64,000 nucleotides of DNA from Caulobacterales bacterium (GCA_020638525.1 JACKIL010000006.1:62001-126000), one strand, 5' to 3'. Positions 53,986 to 63,831 are shown, counted from the stretch's first letter. Notes: generated from the sequence alone by a model not told the origin. Numbers and translations: made by a program.

Positions 53986-56900
53986 ATGAAAAAGCAAATC
54001 CGCGGCCTTGTCGCCGCTCCCTGCTGCGCCGTCATCGCCCTGATGGCCTACAGCGCTCAAGCAGATGAGGCTTCCAGCGAAAAAGACAAGTGGGATGTTG
54101 CGGCCCCGCCCCTGCCCGTCCGTCAAGTGCCGATAGATGTCGAGGAAGGCACCTGGATGAATGTCGATGTCAGCCCGGACGGACGGACAATCGCCTTCGA
54201 TCTCCTCGGCGATATTTACGTGATGCCGTTTGCTGGGGGAACGGCGACGCGAATCGCCGAGGGCCTCCCTTTTGAGATGCAGCCGCGCTTCTCGCCTGAC
54301 GGGAAGAAGATCGCCTTCACCAGCGACCGGGGCGGTGGCGACAATATCTGGGTGATGAACACCGACGGGTCAGACAAGCGCGAATTGACCAAGGAAAGCT
54401 TCCGGCTCCTCAACGAGCCGACCTGGAGCCCGAATGGGCGCTTCCTCGCCGCCCGAAAGCACTTCACGACCGGACGTTCGCTCGGCACGGGCGAGATCTG
54501 GCTCTACCACCTCGGGGGCGGGGCCGGCGTACCTCTGGTTAAGCGGGCGAGCGAAGCGCTTCAGAAGGAACTGGGCGAGCCCGCCTTTTCCGCTGACGGC
54601 TCGGCGATTTTCTACGCCCGCAACACGACGCCCGGGCCGATCTTCCAATACGCTCAGGATTCGAACGGTCAGGTCTTCGCTATCGAAAAGTATGATCTCG
54701 AGACAGGCGAGGTCTCGACCATCGTCGACGGCGCCGGCGGGGCCGTTCGTCCGACGCCCTCGCCAGATGGCAAGAAGATCGCCTTCGTGCGGCGCGAGCG
54801 CGGCAAATCGAAACTATTCGTGAAGGATCTTGTCTCCGGAGAAATCACGAAGCTCTACGACACCCTCGACCTCGATATGCAGGAAACCTGGGCCGTACAC
54901 GGCGCCTATCCGGCGATGGATTGGACGCCGGATTCTCGCCAGATCGTGTTCTGGGCTGGTGGAAAGCTCCGACGCGTCGGACTCGACGGAAAGTCCGCGA
55001 TCATACCGTTCCACGTCGCCGACACGCGCGGGGTGATCGACCCTCCGCGAACCAAAACAGCCGTCGCCCCCGATAAATTCACGACGACAATGCCCCGTTT
55101 CGCAAGCGTGTCTCCGAATGGACGGTCGGTCGTGTTCGAAAGCCTTGGCAAACTCTATATCAAATCGCTTCCCTCAGGCGCGCCCAAGCGGCTGACGAAT
55201 TCGGGCGAAGGCGCCTTCGAATATTTTCCGTCCTGGTCACAGGACGGTTCGCGGATCGTTTACGTTCAGTGGACAGACGAAACGCTTGGTGAAATTCGCA
55301 CCGCGACGACCTCTGGCGCTTCGCGAGCAGTAACAAGCCAACCTGGTCATTATCGCCGTCCGCGTTTCTCGCCGGATGGCCGCACGATCGTCTTCGAGAA
55401 GGGAGCGAGCGGCTATCTTCTCTCTGACAAATGGTCGGCGGATCCCGGCGTCTTCCGCACGCCGACTGGCGGCGGCGCGATGACGCGTGTTTCTTCCGAT
55501 GGCGCCTACCCGCATTTCGGCTCCGACAATGACCGCATCTTCATGACGGTCTCAGGCGATGGCGGCCAACAGCTCGTCTCGGTGGACCTCAATGGAGAAG
55601 CGCGCCGAGTCCACACGACTTCGGAGCTTGCAGCCGAGTTCCAGGTCTCGCCTTCAGGCGATTATGTCGTCACCCGCGAGAACTACGGCGCCTATGTATC
55701 GCCGCTGACGCCTGGTCCGCAGGCGGTTGGCGCAGGGCCTGATGCATCCGCCGTTCCAGTGACCAAAGCGAGCGGCGACGGCGCAAATGACATCAACTGG
55801 TCCGCGAACGGACGCCAGCTCAACTGGAGCCTCGGACCGGTGCTCTATTCGGCGAATGTCGCGGACATGATCCCGGTCGAACCGAAGGCGGAGCCGAAAG
55901 AAGGCGAAGAAGAAACGTCCGGATATACGCCTCCTACGCAGGGCGTGTCGCTCGCCATGACCTTCCCGGCGGACAAACCATCAGGACGCGTCGCTCTTAC
56001 CGGCGCAAGAATCATCTCCATGACGAGCGAGAATGGCGGCGTTATTGAAGACGGCGTCATCATCATCAATTCGGATCGCATTGAAGCGATCGGACCGCGC
56101 GCCAGCACGGCGATTCCGACTGGCGCGAAAGTCGTCGATGTCGCCGGCAAGACGATCATCCCCGGACTGATCGACGCCCATGCGCATGGCGCGCAGGGCG
56201 AAGACGATATCATTCCGAACCAGAACTGGTCGGCGATTGCTCATCTCGCGCTCGGCGTGACGACTATCCATGACCCGTCGAACTCCGCGGGCGAAATCTT
56301 CCCGGCATCCGAGATGCAACGCGCCGGCAAGATTATCGCGCCGCGTATCTTTTCGACGGGCGATGTAGTTTACGGCGCAAAGGCGCCGGGCTATTTCGCG
56401 AAGATCGACTCCTATGAGGATGCGCTCGCGCACGTTCGCCGCCTCAAAGCGGAAGGCGCTCACTCAATCAAGAATTACAACCAGCCTCGGCGCGAGCAGC
56501 GCCAGCAAGTCGTCGCGGCGGCTCTTGCGGAAAATATCGACGTCGTTGCTGAAGGCGGCTCGCTATTCACGATGGACATGACCATCATCGCCGACGGCAA
56601 TACGAGCCTCGAGCACAATATCCCCCAGATGAAATACTATGAGGACGTGCTGAGCTTCTTCTCTCAGACGAAAGTCGCCTACACGCCGACGCTTGTCGTG
56701 ACTTATGGCGGCTTGGCGGGCGATCCCTACTGGCGTTACGCGACCGATGTGTGGACCCACCCGATCCTTTCGAAGCACGTTCCTCCGCATATTCTCCAGC
56801 CCAAGTCAGTTCGGCGAACCAAGGCGCCTGAGGAAGACTTCGTCGATCAGTACTCGGCTGAAGAGGCGCGCAAGCTTGCCGACCGCGGCGTTATGGTGTC

Positions 56901-57222
56901 GATCGGCGCGCACGGACAGGAAGAAGGGCTTGGTTCGCATTGGGAACTCTGGTCTTTCGTCCGCGGCGGCTGGTCGCCTTTGCAGGCGCTTCAGGCGGCG
57001 ACGGTGACGCCGGCGAAACACCTCGGCTTTGACGCCGACATCGGTTCCCTTGAGGCCGGAAAGCTCGCCGATCTCGTAATCCTTGACGCAAACCCGCTTG
57101 ATGACATTCGCAATTCCGACAAGATAGATCGCGTGATGTTGGGCGGGCGCCTTTATGATGCAAAGACGATGAACGAAGTCGTCACCGGCTCGCACATTCG
57201 CAAGCCATATTATTGGGAATGA
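53986..57222 (+). CDS. Exported TolB-like beta-propeller/amidohydrolase fusion
   Basis: A 1078-residue exported enzyme. A signal peptide (about 1-25) precedes a long beta-propeller region (about 60-650) with PD40-type blades (QPRFSPDGKKIAFTSDRGG and related). An amidohydrolase domain (about 665-1078) has the metal motif HAH at 732-734, KNYNQP, EHNIPQ and a closing LADLVILDANPLDDI. This two-part architecture is known in proteobacteria; the substrate is not. The frame opens at 53572, but ATG 53986 with AGAGGGG starts the signal peptide. Ends at a hairpin. Confidence 0.93.
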   Translation: MKKQIRGLVAAPCCAVIALMAYSAQADEASSEKDKWDVAAPPLPVRQVPIDVEEGTWMNVDVSPDGRTIAFDLLGDIYVMPFAGGTATRIAEGLPFEMQPRFSPDGKKIAFTSDRGGGDNIWVMNTDGSDKRELTKESFRLLNEPTWSPNGRFLAARKHFTTGRSLGTGEIWLYHLGGGAGVPLVKRASEALQKELGEPAFSADGSAIFYARNTTPGPIFQYAQDSNGQVFAIEKYDLETGEVSTIVDGAGGAVRPTPSPDGKKIAFVRRERGKSKLFVKDLVSGEITKLYDTLDLDMQETWAVHGAYPAMDWTPDSRQIVFWAGGKLRRVGLDGKSAIIPFHVADTRGVIDPPRTKTAVAPDKFTTTMPRFASVSPNGRSVVFESLGKLYIKSLPSGAPKRLTNSGEGAFEYFPSWSQDGSRIVYVQWTDETLGEIRTATTSGASRAVTSQPGHYRRPRFSPDGRTIVFEKGASGYLLSDKWSADPGVFRTPTGGGAMTRVSSDGAYPHFGSDNDRIFMTVSGDGGQQLVSVDLNGEARRVHTTSELAAEFQVSPSGDYVVTRENYGAYVSPLTPGPQAVGAGPDASAVPVTKASGDGANDINWSANGRQLNWSLGPVLYSANVADMIPVEPKAEPKEGEEETSGYTPPTQGVSLAMTFPADKPSGRVALTGARIISMTSENGGVIEDGVIIINSDRIEAIGPRASTAIPTGAKVVDVAGKTIIPGLIDAHAHGAQGEDDIIPNQNWSAIAHLALGVTTIHDPSNSAGEIFPASEMQRAGKIIAPRIFSTGDVVYGAKAPGYFAKIDSYEDALAHVRRLKAEGAHSIKNYNQPRREQRQQVVAAALAENIDVVAEGGSLFTMDMTIIADGNTSLEHNIPQMKYYEDVLSFFSQTKVAYTPTLVVTYGGLAGDPYWRYATDVWTHPILSKHVPPHILQPKSVRRTKAPEEDFVDQYSAEEARKLADRGVMVSIGAHGQEEGLGSHWELWSFVRGGWSPLQALQAATVTPAKHLGFDADIGSLEAGKLADLVILDANPLDDIRNSDKIDRVMLGGRLYDAKTMNEVVTGSHIRKPYYWE

Positions 57223-57230
57223 GACGCCAC

Positions 57231-57257
57231 GCGCGTGGAGGCTTCGCCTCCACGCGC
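57231..57257. terminator. Terminator-like hairpin between convergent genes
   Basis: A perfect 12-bp GC-rich stem (GCGCGTGGAGGC / GCCTCCACGCGC) with a TTC loop, 8 nt after the amidohydrolase stop and 6 nt before the glycosylase stop. No U-run, but the stem is very stable. Confidence 0.65.
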
Positions 57258-57263
57258 AACGCT

Positions 57264-57872
57264 TCATTCGGAAAGAGCCTCCGCCACGCGCATTCGCAAC
57301 TCTGGAAGAAGCTCTGCATCAAACCAGGGGTGTTTCTTCAGCCAGGAATTATTGCGCCATGACGGATGCGGTGTTGGGAAAAACTCCGGCGCAAAATCTC
57401 GCCAGGCAGCTACGGTCTCCGTAAGCGATCTCTTCGCTCGTTCGCGCAGATACCAAGCCTGTGAATACTGCCCAACAAGAATAGTGATCTTCAGCTCGGG
57501 GAGCGCGGCCATCAACCGGTTCCGCCATAAGGGTGCGCATTCTTTTCTCGGTGGAAGATCTCCGCCTTTCTTATCAAGCCCCGGAAAACAAAAGCCCATC
57601 GGAATAATGGCGATCCGCTTTTCGTCGTAGAATATGTCGTTATCGACCCCCAGCCAATCGCGCAGCCGGTCTCCGGATGGGTCGGTGAAAGGACGACCGC
57701 TTGCGTGAACGCGCGTTCCAGGCGCTTGTCCGGCAATCAGGATGCGAGCGGATGACGCCACCTGCAACACGGGTCTGGGTTCATGAGGAAGAGGTTCGCC
57801 GACAGGCGCTGTAACGCACTGCCGGCATGCGCGCACTTCTTTGAGCAGAGCATCAAGGCCTGCATCAGGCAT
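57264..57872 (-). CDS. Uracil-DNA glycosylase superfamily protein
   Basis: A 202-residue UDG-fold protein. Motif A is GQAPGTRVHASGRPF and motif B is HPSWRNNSW. A CxxC pair (ACRQCVTAP) is near the N-terminus. This resembles YfiL/UdgX-like family members whose enzymatic activity is often uncertain, since the usual catalytic DP/N pattern is altered here. ATG 57872 gives no overlap with the upstream gene; a GTG at 57941 would overlap it by 46 bases. Converges on the amidohydrolase. Confidence 0.8.
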   Translation of the reverse strand: MPDAGLDALLKEVRACRQCVTAPVGEPLPHEPRPVLQVASSARILIAGQAPGTRVHASGRPFTDPSGDRLRDWLGVDNDIFYDEKRIAIIPMGFCFPGLDKKGGDLPPRKECAPLWRNRLMAALPELKITILVGQYSQAWYLRERAKRSLTETVAAWRDFAPEFFPTPHPSWRNNSWLKKHPWFDAELLPELRMRVAEALSE

Positions 57873-57895
57873 TTTGCGCCGCGTTGATGCGCTGC

Positions 57896-58375
57896 CTATT
57901 GGTTCAGATCCTTCAGGCACTTCCCAGCCGATGCGTTCCACACAAACCCTTCATCGCATCCGCATGTCGACGGCTGGCCGCAGGCGTTGATGTCGCGCGT
58001 GCAAACGCCCGTCGCCACTGCGACGCATTCATTCTCTTCCAGCGGAATGAAGGTCGCATCCCCTTCGACGCCGAATACATCGACGAGACATTTCCCAAGG
58101 GCGGGGCTGTACTCGTAGCCAGACGGACAATCGCAAACGCTGGGGTGGCCACACGCGTTAACGTCCGCCGAGCAAACCGTTTCTGGCGGCGCTTCGATGA
58201 CGCACTCCGGAGCAGCGAACATATCGACAGCCTCACTATCGGCGGGGTCAGCGGCGTTCATCTCCTCCGCGGTCGGCTGCGCGGTTTCTTCCGGCTTGTC
58301 GCCTGCGCTCTGGCTGCACGCGGCCATTAGAAGGGCGGCCGCGCTCGCAAGTATTGCGATGGTCATTTTCTTCAT
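57896..58375 (-). CDS. Cysteine-rich lipoprotein with two repeats
   Basis: A 159-residue lipoprotein (signal with lipobox MAAC, C20) that I do not recognise. After an acidic, disordered stretch (about 25-55) come two copies of a cysteine-rich unit at 58-96 and 117-153, with cysteine spacings 10-7-6-2-13 and 8-7-6-2-13. Each has ACG-x-P-S followed by C-x-C and a GKCL end, like an EGF-type or small disulfide domain. Six cysteines per unit suggest three disulfides. Start ATG 58375 has GGGGA upstream. Confidence 0.8.
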   Translation of the reverse strand: MKKMTIAILASAAALLMAACSQSAGDKPEETAQPTAEEMNAADPADSEAVDMFAAPECVIEAPPETVCSADVNACGHPSVCDCPSGYEYSPALGKCLVDVFGVEGDATFIPLEENECVAVATGVCTRDINACGQPSTCGCDEGFVWNASAGKCLKDLNQ

Positions 58376-58551
58376 GATCAGTCCCCGCCTTTCCGTCTCC
58401 CCTGCGGCCGAAGATCCTGTTCGGCCGCCATCTTCGCACAGCTCCAATCCTGACCGCCGATTGCGACAGCCCGGCGACTAGCCGCGCCAAAACAGGTTCC
58501 AAAAAAGATCATGCCACAGGTCCGGGCGGCTGGCAAAAGAGCTAACGCCCT

Positions 58552-58944
58552 CTATTCCTTCGACAAATGGGCAAGGTCTGCCGCATTCCGCTCCCAATTC
58601 CGACCGTCGAACGGGCGGATTCCGACAGACCGGAATTGAGACTGGTCCATGCACCGAAGATTGAGCGAGAAGCCGTCCGGGTTCGAACGCGGCACATAGA
58701 ATGATTTGACGCCGCAAATCCGGCAGAAGAGATGTTTGGCGGCGCCCGTGTTGAATGTGTACTGAGTAAGCTGGTCCTCGCCGCGCAGCAGGTGAAAGCG
58801 CGAGGCGGGAACGATCACGTGAAGGAAGCCAGTCATCGCGCAGATCGAACAGTTGCGCTCGTCCGCGATGATGTCGTCGTCTATTTCAGCTTCCCAAACA
58901 ACGGCGCCGCAATGACAACCGCCCCGTTTCGTAGTCCGCGTCAT
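58552..58944 (-). CDS. GFA/CENP-V-family zinc protein
   Basis: A 130-residue protein of the glutathione-dependent formaldehyde-activating family. The zinc ligands are visible: GGCHCGAV, NCSICAMTG and FCRICGVKSFY. Family members bind zinc, but the reaction of most is unknown. The start overlaps the nucleoside-transporter stop (TAATG). Confidence 0.88.
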   Translation of the reverse strand: MTRTTKRGGCHCGAVVWEAEIDDDIIADERNCSICAMTGFLHVIVPASRFHLLRGEDQLTQYTFNTGAAKHLFCRICGVKSFYVPRSNPDGFSLNLRCMDQSQFRSVGIRPFDGRNWERNAADLAHLSKE

Positions 58945-60239
58945 TATCCTACCCAGATCAAGCCGATCACGGCGCCCGTCATCAGAGTGGCTAATGTGCC
59001 GGCGACCAGCGCGCGAGGCGCAAGGGCGATCACGTCCTGGCGTCTATCTGGTGCGAGGGAAGTCAGCCCCCCAATCACGATGCCAAGGCTCGCGAAATTG
59101 GCGAAGCCGCAAAGCGAATAGATGACGATCAACAAGCTGCGCTCGCTGAACGTCCCCGCCGGCATATTTGCGAGCCGCTGATAAGCAACGAGTTCATTTA
59201 CAGCAGTCTTAATGCCCATCAACGATCCCGCCTTGAAAGCCTCCGCCCATGGAATGCCCGCAAGCCACATAAAAGGCGCGAAAACCCAGCCGAAAATCCG
59301 CTCCAATGTCAGCGGCTCGCCGGCGATATCCGGCGCCGCCGAGAGCATGATGTTGACGAGCGCAGCGAGCGCCGTGAACGCTATAAGCGACGCGATGATG
59401 TTGAGATAGAGGCTGAGCCCGTCTGATACGCCGCGTACGAAAGCATCCATCGAGCTCGCATAACCGAAGTCGTCAGCCGCCGCCGCAGGAGTCGGTATAA
59501 CGCCTTTCTCTTCGGGGATCATCACCTGCGCCATGAGAATTGCGGCGGGTACGGAGATAATCGACGCGACAATGATGTGCCCTAGCATGGAGGGTTCAAT
59601 ATTGTGCAGGATCGTCGCATACACCGCCATCACCGACCCTGCGACCGTCGCAAAGCCGCCGGTTATGATGATGAAAAGCTCCGGGCGCGTCACTTTTGAC
59701 AGATAAGGCCGAATGAGAAGCGGCGCTTCTGTCTGCCCGAGGAATGTGTTCGCAGCAGAGGAAAGAGCAACTGCCCCGCCGACACGAAAGACGTTCTGCA
59801 ACAGAAACGCCATGCCACGAACGATTACTTTCAGGATCTTCCAATGCCAAAGAAGCGCCGAAAGGCCAGAAAAGAAGATTACTAGCGGCAATGCCCCGAA
59901 TGCGAAATTGAACATGGCGCCGGAGTTGGCGACCTCGAACGGAGCCTCGCCGCCGCCAAGATAACCAAAGACGAAGGACGTCCCCGCGGCCGTCGCAGAC
60001 TGAAGCGCTTGAACGAAGACCTGCAGCGAGCCGAGCGCCCTGCGCGCAGGCTCCGAATATAGGAGGAGCGCCGCTACGCCGATCTGGGCGGCGACTGTCG
60101 TGATGACGATGAAAAAGGGAAAGCGTGTCTTACCGCTCGAAAACAGCCAGGCGACAAAAATATAGGCTACAATGCCAATCGCGCTCTGCCCGCGCAGCCC
60201 AATGTCGCTCAATTGCAGCGGCAAATCCATTCCCGACAT
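58944..60239 (-). CDS. Concentrative nucleoside transporter (NupC/CNT family)
   Basis: A multi-pass inner-membrane symporter of 431 residues that takes up nucleosides with H+ or Na+. It has the CNT motifs GQTEAPLLIRPYL, FATVAGSVMAVYA, GIKTAVNELVAYQRL and FANFASLGIVIGGL. ATG 60239 follows GGGGA closely; an ATG three codons later at 60230 has better spacing. The frame is open to 60347. Coupled to the GFA gene. Confidence 0.94.
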   Translation of the reverse strand: MSGMDLPLQLSDIGLRGQSAIGIVAYIFVAWLFSSGKTRFPFFIVITTVAAQIGVAALLLYSEPARRALGSLQVFVQALQSATAAGTSFVFGYLGGGEAPFEVANSGAMFNFAFGALPLVIFFSGLSALLWHWKILKVIVRGMAFLLQNVFRVGGAVALSSAANTFLGQTEAPLLIRPYLSKVTRPELFIIITGGFATVAGSVMAVYATILHNIEPSMLGHIIVASIISVPAAILMAQVMIPEEKGVIPTPAAAADDFGYASSMDAFVRGVSDGLSLYLNIIASLIAFTALAALVNIMLSAAPDIAGEPLTLERIFGWVFAPFMWLAGIPWAEAFKAGSLMGIKTAVNELVAYQRLANMPAGTFSERSLLIVIYSLCGFANFASLGIVIGGLTSLAPDRRQDVIALAPRALVAGTLATLMTGAVIGLIWVG

Positions 60240-60405
60240 TCCCCGTCCCGTTCGCCTCGTGACTATGGGAGAAGTCGGTGCGCTTTGTAAGGCTTGACGG
60301 CGCACGGCCGCGCGCCGATCTCCCGTAATGCCCCGGCGCAACACCACCTACTGGCCGGGGCCGCCGAAGCGGTTATAAGGGCGCTGACGAAGGAGACTCC
60401 GACCC

Positions 60406-61905
60406 ATGCTGCCAGCCCCGCGCGCCGACCTGAAGCCCAATACGCTCGCTTATGAGGTGACGCCGCTGGTCAAACCGACCGGGTTTCGTGAATACGACGC
60501 CCGATGGCTGTTTGGGCCGGAAATCAACCTTCTTGGCATTCAGGCGCTGGGACTGGGCCTCGGCACGCTAATCCGGGAAATGGGCAAACCTCCGCGGATC
60601 GTCGTGGGGCACGACTTCCGCGGCTATTCGATGTCTATCAAGCAGGCCCTGACCGTCGGTCTGATGGCGGCGGGCATTGAGGTCAACGATATTGGCCTCG
60701 CGCTATCGCCAGTCGCATATTTCGCTCAGTTCGCTCTCGACATCCCGTGTGTCGCGATGGTGACGGCGAGTCATAATGAGAACGGTTGGACGGGCGTCAA
60801 AATGGGCGTTGAAGCGCCCCTCACTTTCGGCCCCGAAGAAATGAGCCGGCTGAAGGAAATCGTTCTCTCAGGCAAAGGCAAGACCGCGCCGGGGGGCGGC
60901 TATGTCTATGTCGAAGGCATGCGCGAGCGCTATATCGACGATCTCGTCAAAGAGGTCTCGATCAAGCGGAAGCTGAAAGTCATCGCTGCATGCGGCAATG
61001 GAACAGCAGGCGCTTATGCTCCGGAGGCGCTCTCGCGGCTCGGCGTCGAGGTTGTCCCTATGGACTGCGAGCTCGACCATACATTCCCGAAATACAATCC
61101 GAATCCGGAAGACATGAAAATGCTTCACGCGATGGTCGACGCCGTTAAGAAACAAGGCGCTGACGTTGCGCTTGGTTTTGACGGTGATGGCGACCGTTGC
61201 GGCGTCGTTGACGATGAAGGCGAGGAAATTTTCGCAGACAAGATCGGCGTTCTGATCGCGCGCGACTTGTCGGCCGGGCGCAAGGGCGCTCAGTTCGTCG
61301 TTGATGTTAAATCGACGGGGCTCTTTCTGACCGATCCTGTTCTTCAGGCGCATGGCGCCAAGACGCTCTATTGGAAGACCGGTCACTCCTACATCAAACG
61401 CAAAAGTCACGAGATGAATGCCCTCGCTGGTTTTGAAAAGTCCGGCCACTTCTTCTTCAATGCGCCGATCGGACGCGGCTACGATGACGGCCTCGTCTCC
61501 GCCATCGCGCTCCTCAAAATGCTCGACCACAATCCGGGCAAGAAACTTTCCGATCTGCGCAAGTCGCTTCCGAAGACTTGGCAATCGCCAACCATGTCGC
61601 CGCATTGCGCCGACGAGATAAAGTATGGCGTTATCGAAAAAGTCGTAGCAGCCTTCGAAAAACGGGCGAAGGATGGCGGAACCATTATTGGACAGAAGAT
61701 TCGCGACGTCGTGACTGTGAACGGAGTTCGCATCACCGCGGAAGACGGCACATGGGGCCTCATTCGCGCTTCTTCCAACAAGCCGGAACTTGTTGTCGTT
61801 GTCGAAAGCCCCGCTTCGGAAGAGAACATGAAGAAGATGTTCGCCGAACTCGACGCGGAACTCAAAAAGCATCCGGAAGTCGGCGATTATAATCAGAAGA
61901 TCTGA
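60406..61905 (+). CDS. Phosphomannomutase/phosphoglucomutase
   Basis: A 499-residue alpha-D-phosphohexomutase that interconverts hexose-6- and hexose-1-phosphates, supplying GDP-mannose or UDP-glucose for envelope glycans, possibly the EPS of 4152-16918. The catalytic serine is in TASHNENGWTGVKMG, the metal loop is GFDGDGDRCG and the sugar loop is GFEKSGHFFF, all intact. ATG 60406 has an AAGGAG site. Confidence 0.94.
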   Translation: MLPAPRADLKPNTLAYEVTPLVKPTGFREYDARWLFGPEINLLGIQALGLGLGTLIREMGKPPRIVVGHDFRGYSMSIKQALTVGLMAAGIEVNDIGLALSPVAYFAQFALDIPCVAMVTASHNENGWTGVKMGVEAPLTFGPEEMSRLKEIVLSGKGKTAPGGGYVYVEGMRERYIDDLVKEVSIKRKLKVIAACGNGTAGAYAPEALSRLGVEVVPMDCELDHTFPKYNPNPEDMKMLHAMVDAVKKQGADVALGFDGDGDRCGVVDDEGEEIFADKIGVLIARDLSAGRKGAQFVVDVKSTGLFLTDPVLQAHGAKTLYWKTGHSYIKRKSHEMNALAGFEKSGHFFFNAPIGRGYDDGLVSAIALLKMLDHNPGKKLSDLRKSLPKTWQSPTMSPHCADEIKYGVIEKVVAAFEKRAKDGGTIIGQKIRDVVTVNGVRITAEDGTWGLIRASSNKPELVVVVESPASEENMKKMFAELDAELKKHPEVGDYNQKI

Positions 61906-61917
61906 AGCGCGGCTTCC

Positions 61918-62802
61918 CTAGCGCTCCTGCAACCAAACCGCGCTCTGGCTGAAATCCGTGGTTATCACAAATTTCCGCAAGATCCGTACACCGACATTAA
62001 GGTCGGCGGCCGTATCAGTCCGATCGATCGCCGCCGGCACGTCATGGAAGGTGACGCCGGCGATTTCGAGTTCTCTCAACACGATCATATCGCGCATCAC
62101 CTCTCCGCCGATGCCGCCGCCTGCCTTCTGACCGACAATGCGTTCCGGCGCGGAAAGTCCCACACGCTCAGCGTAGTCCGCACCGATCAGCACGTCATTG
62201 CCATTGCCGAGATCGAAATCAGCTTGAACCGGCTCCCCGCCCTCGACTGAGGCCGGGATTGTCTGCAATCCCTTATGCGTCTCCATCGGCAGCATGACGC
62301 CCACAGGGTCAGCGTCTCGCGCGATAACCTCAATGGAACTTGCCTCTATATCGATCTTGAGCCGCGCGGCGTCGAATATCTCTCGCCCGACGACAATCGA
62401 CACAGGATAGCCAACGACGCGAGAAGAAATATCAGAAAGATCAAGCACCGCGACTGTCTGATTCTCCAGAGTAAGGCCCGCCGCCTCAATCGTGACGCCT
62501 TCGGCGAACGTCACCTCTTCTTCGCCGCCGGTGCCGCGCGCCGTTTCGCTCCCCGCAGTCACAAGCCCCACTTGCTCCGCAAAGGACTTGTCGAGGAAAG
62601 ACATCTCGGCTCCCGAGTCGAGCAACGCGTCGCTTGTCTCAACGCCATTGATCCGCGCGGCGACGAATAACCTGTCCCCTCGCACGATAAGAGTTGGCGT
62701 CGACACCACCTCCGACGGGGGAGCGATTTCCTGCTCCGGAGAACAGGCTTGAATCAATACGGCAACCACTATGATGGCGAGTGCCCGGCCCAATACGGAC
62801 AT
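61918..62802 (-). CDS. Retropepsin-like aspartyl protease lipoprotein
   Basis: A 294-residue lipoprotein (lipobox IQAC, C20) with two retropepsin-like halves. The first has the catalytic LLDSGAEMSFLD (DSG, 62-64) and VGREIF. The second has DFDLGNGNDVLIG (195-207), where the DSG is not conserved, then DMIVLRELEIAG and VGVRIL. If it works as a protease it may be a pseudo-dimer with one degraded aspartate site. Start ATG 62802 follows GGGGAGCGGAAG. Confidence 0.83.
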   Translation of the reverse strand: MSVLGRALAIIVVAVLIQACSPEQEIAPPSEVVSTPTLIVRGDRLFVAARINGVETSDALLDSGAEMSFLDKSFAEQVGLVTAGSETARGTGGEEEVTFAEGVTIEAAGLTLENQTVAVLDLSDISSRVVGYPVSIVVGREIFDAARLKIDIEASSIEVIARDADPVGVMLPMETHKGLQTIPASVEGGEPVQADFDLGNGNDVLIGADYAERVGLSAPERIVGQKAGGGIGGEVMRDMIVLRELEIAGVTFHDVPAAIDRTDTAADLNVGVRILRKFVITTDFSQSAVWLQER

Positions 62803-62853
62803 CTTCCGCTCCCCAACTTTTCTCAATGGCGTTGCAGCCGATCGGATTTGCTA

Positions 62854-63831
62854 TCAGAAACGAACAAGCGCGCTGCCCCAGGCGAGCCCGCCTCCGAGCG
62901 CCGCAAATACAAGAAGTTGTCCGCGCTTGATGCGCCCGTCGCGTATGCCTGCATCGAGCGCCAAAGGAATCGAAGCCGACGACGTATTGGCGTGCTTGTC
63001 GATAGTAACGATGACTCGATCCATATCGAGCTCGAGCCGCTTCGCGCAGGATTCGATAATGCGGATATTCGCCTGATGGGGAACAAACCAGTCGATCTCG
63101 CTACGCGCGACTTTTGCGCGTTCTGTCACTTCGAAAACGGCGTTTGAAATCTGCTCCACGGCGTTCCGGAACACTTCTTTTCCGTTCATCCGTACAAGAC
63201 CGACCGTTCCGGTCGAGGCCGGACCGCCGTCTGCATAAAGATGAGGCGCAAGACGCCCATCCGCAGACAGATAAGTCGCCAATATGCCGCGCGGCGCAGC
63301 GGCGGTCGGCGCCGGCTCTGCGCTCAGAACGACAGCGCCTGCGCCATCACCGAAGAGTACGCAGGTCGCTCGGTCGTTCCAGTCGAGAAAGCAGGATAGC
63401 TTCTCTGCACCGATAACGAGGGCGTGCTTCACTTGCCCCGTAGAGATGAAATTGTGTGCGACATTGACGCCGTAAAGAAACCCCGCGCATGCGGCAGAAA
63501 CGTCAAACGCGATGCCGTTCGGCACGCCAAGCTTTTGCTGCACATAAACAGCGGTCGAAGGGAACGTATTGTCCGGCGTCACCGTCGCAACGATTATAAG
63601 CTCTATATCGCGAGGCTTGAGGCCTGCCTGATCGAGCGCGCGCCAGGCCGCGTTCACCGCCAGATCTGAGGTCAACTCGCCTTCGGCGGCGAAATGACGT
63701 TCTCCGATGCCGCTACGGCTTCTGATCCATTCATCGGAAGTGTCAATCTTCTTGGCGAGATCGTGGTTCGTAACGACACGCTCTGGCAGGTAGCTGCCGA
63801 CGCCGGAGATTACTGTTTCTACTACTGACAT
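62854..63831 (-). CDS. fabH: 3-oxoacyl-ACP synthase III (FabH)
   Basis: A 325-residue beta-ketoacyl-ACP synthase III that starts fatty acid synthesis from acetyl-CoA and malonyl-ACP. The catalytic cysteine is in SAACAGFLYG, with PHQANIRI (H) and KHANTSSAS (N) completing the triad, and GLAWGSALVRF at the end. ATG 63831 fits family length; six residues upstream are possible. plsX, its usual partner, is not visible. Confidence 0.96.
   Translation of the reverse strand: MSVVETVISGVGSYLPERVVTNHDLAKKIDTSDEWIRSRSGIGERHFAAEGELTSDLAVNAAWRALDQAGLKPRDIELIIVATVTPDNTFPSTAVYVQQKLGVPNGIAFDVSAACAGFLYGVNVAHNFISTGQVKHALVIGAEKLSCFLDWNDRATCVLFGDGAGAVVLSAEPAPTAAAPRGILATYLSADGRLAPHLYADGGPASTGTVGLVRMNGKEVFRNAVEQISNAVFEVTERAKVARSEIDWFVPHQANIRIIESCAKRLELDMDRVIVTIDKHANTSSASIPLALDAGIRDGRIKRGQLLVFAALGGGLAWGSALVRF

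Noticed and set aside
60868..61872. Minus-strand open frame of 334 codons across the phosphohexomutase
   Set aside because: It opposes an intact, motif-complete enzyme and has no recognisable domain.
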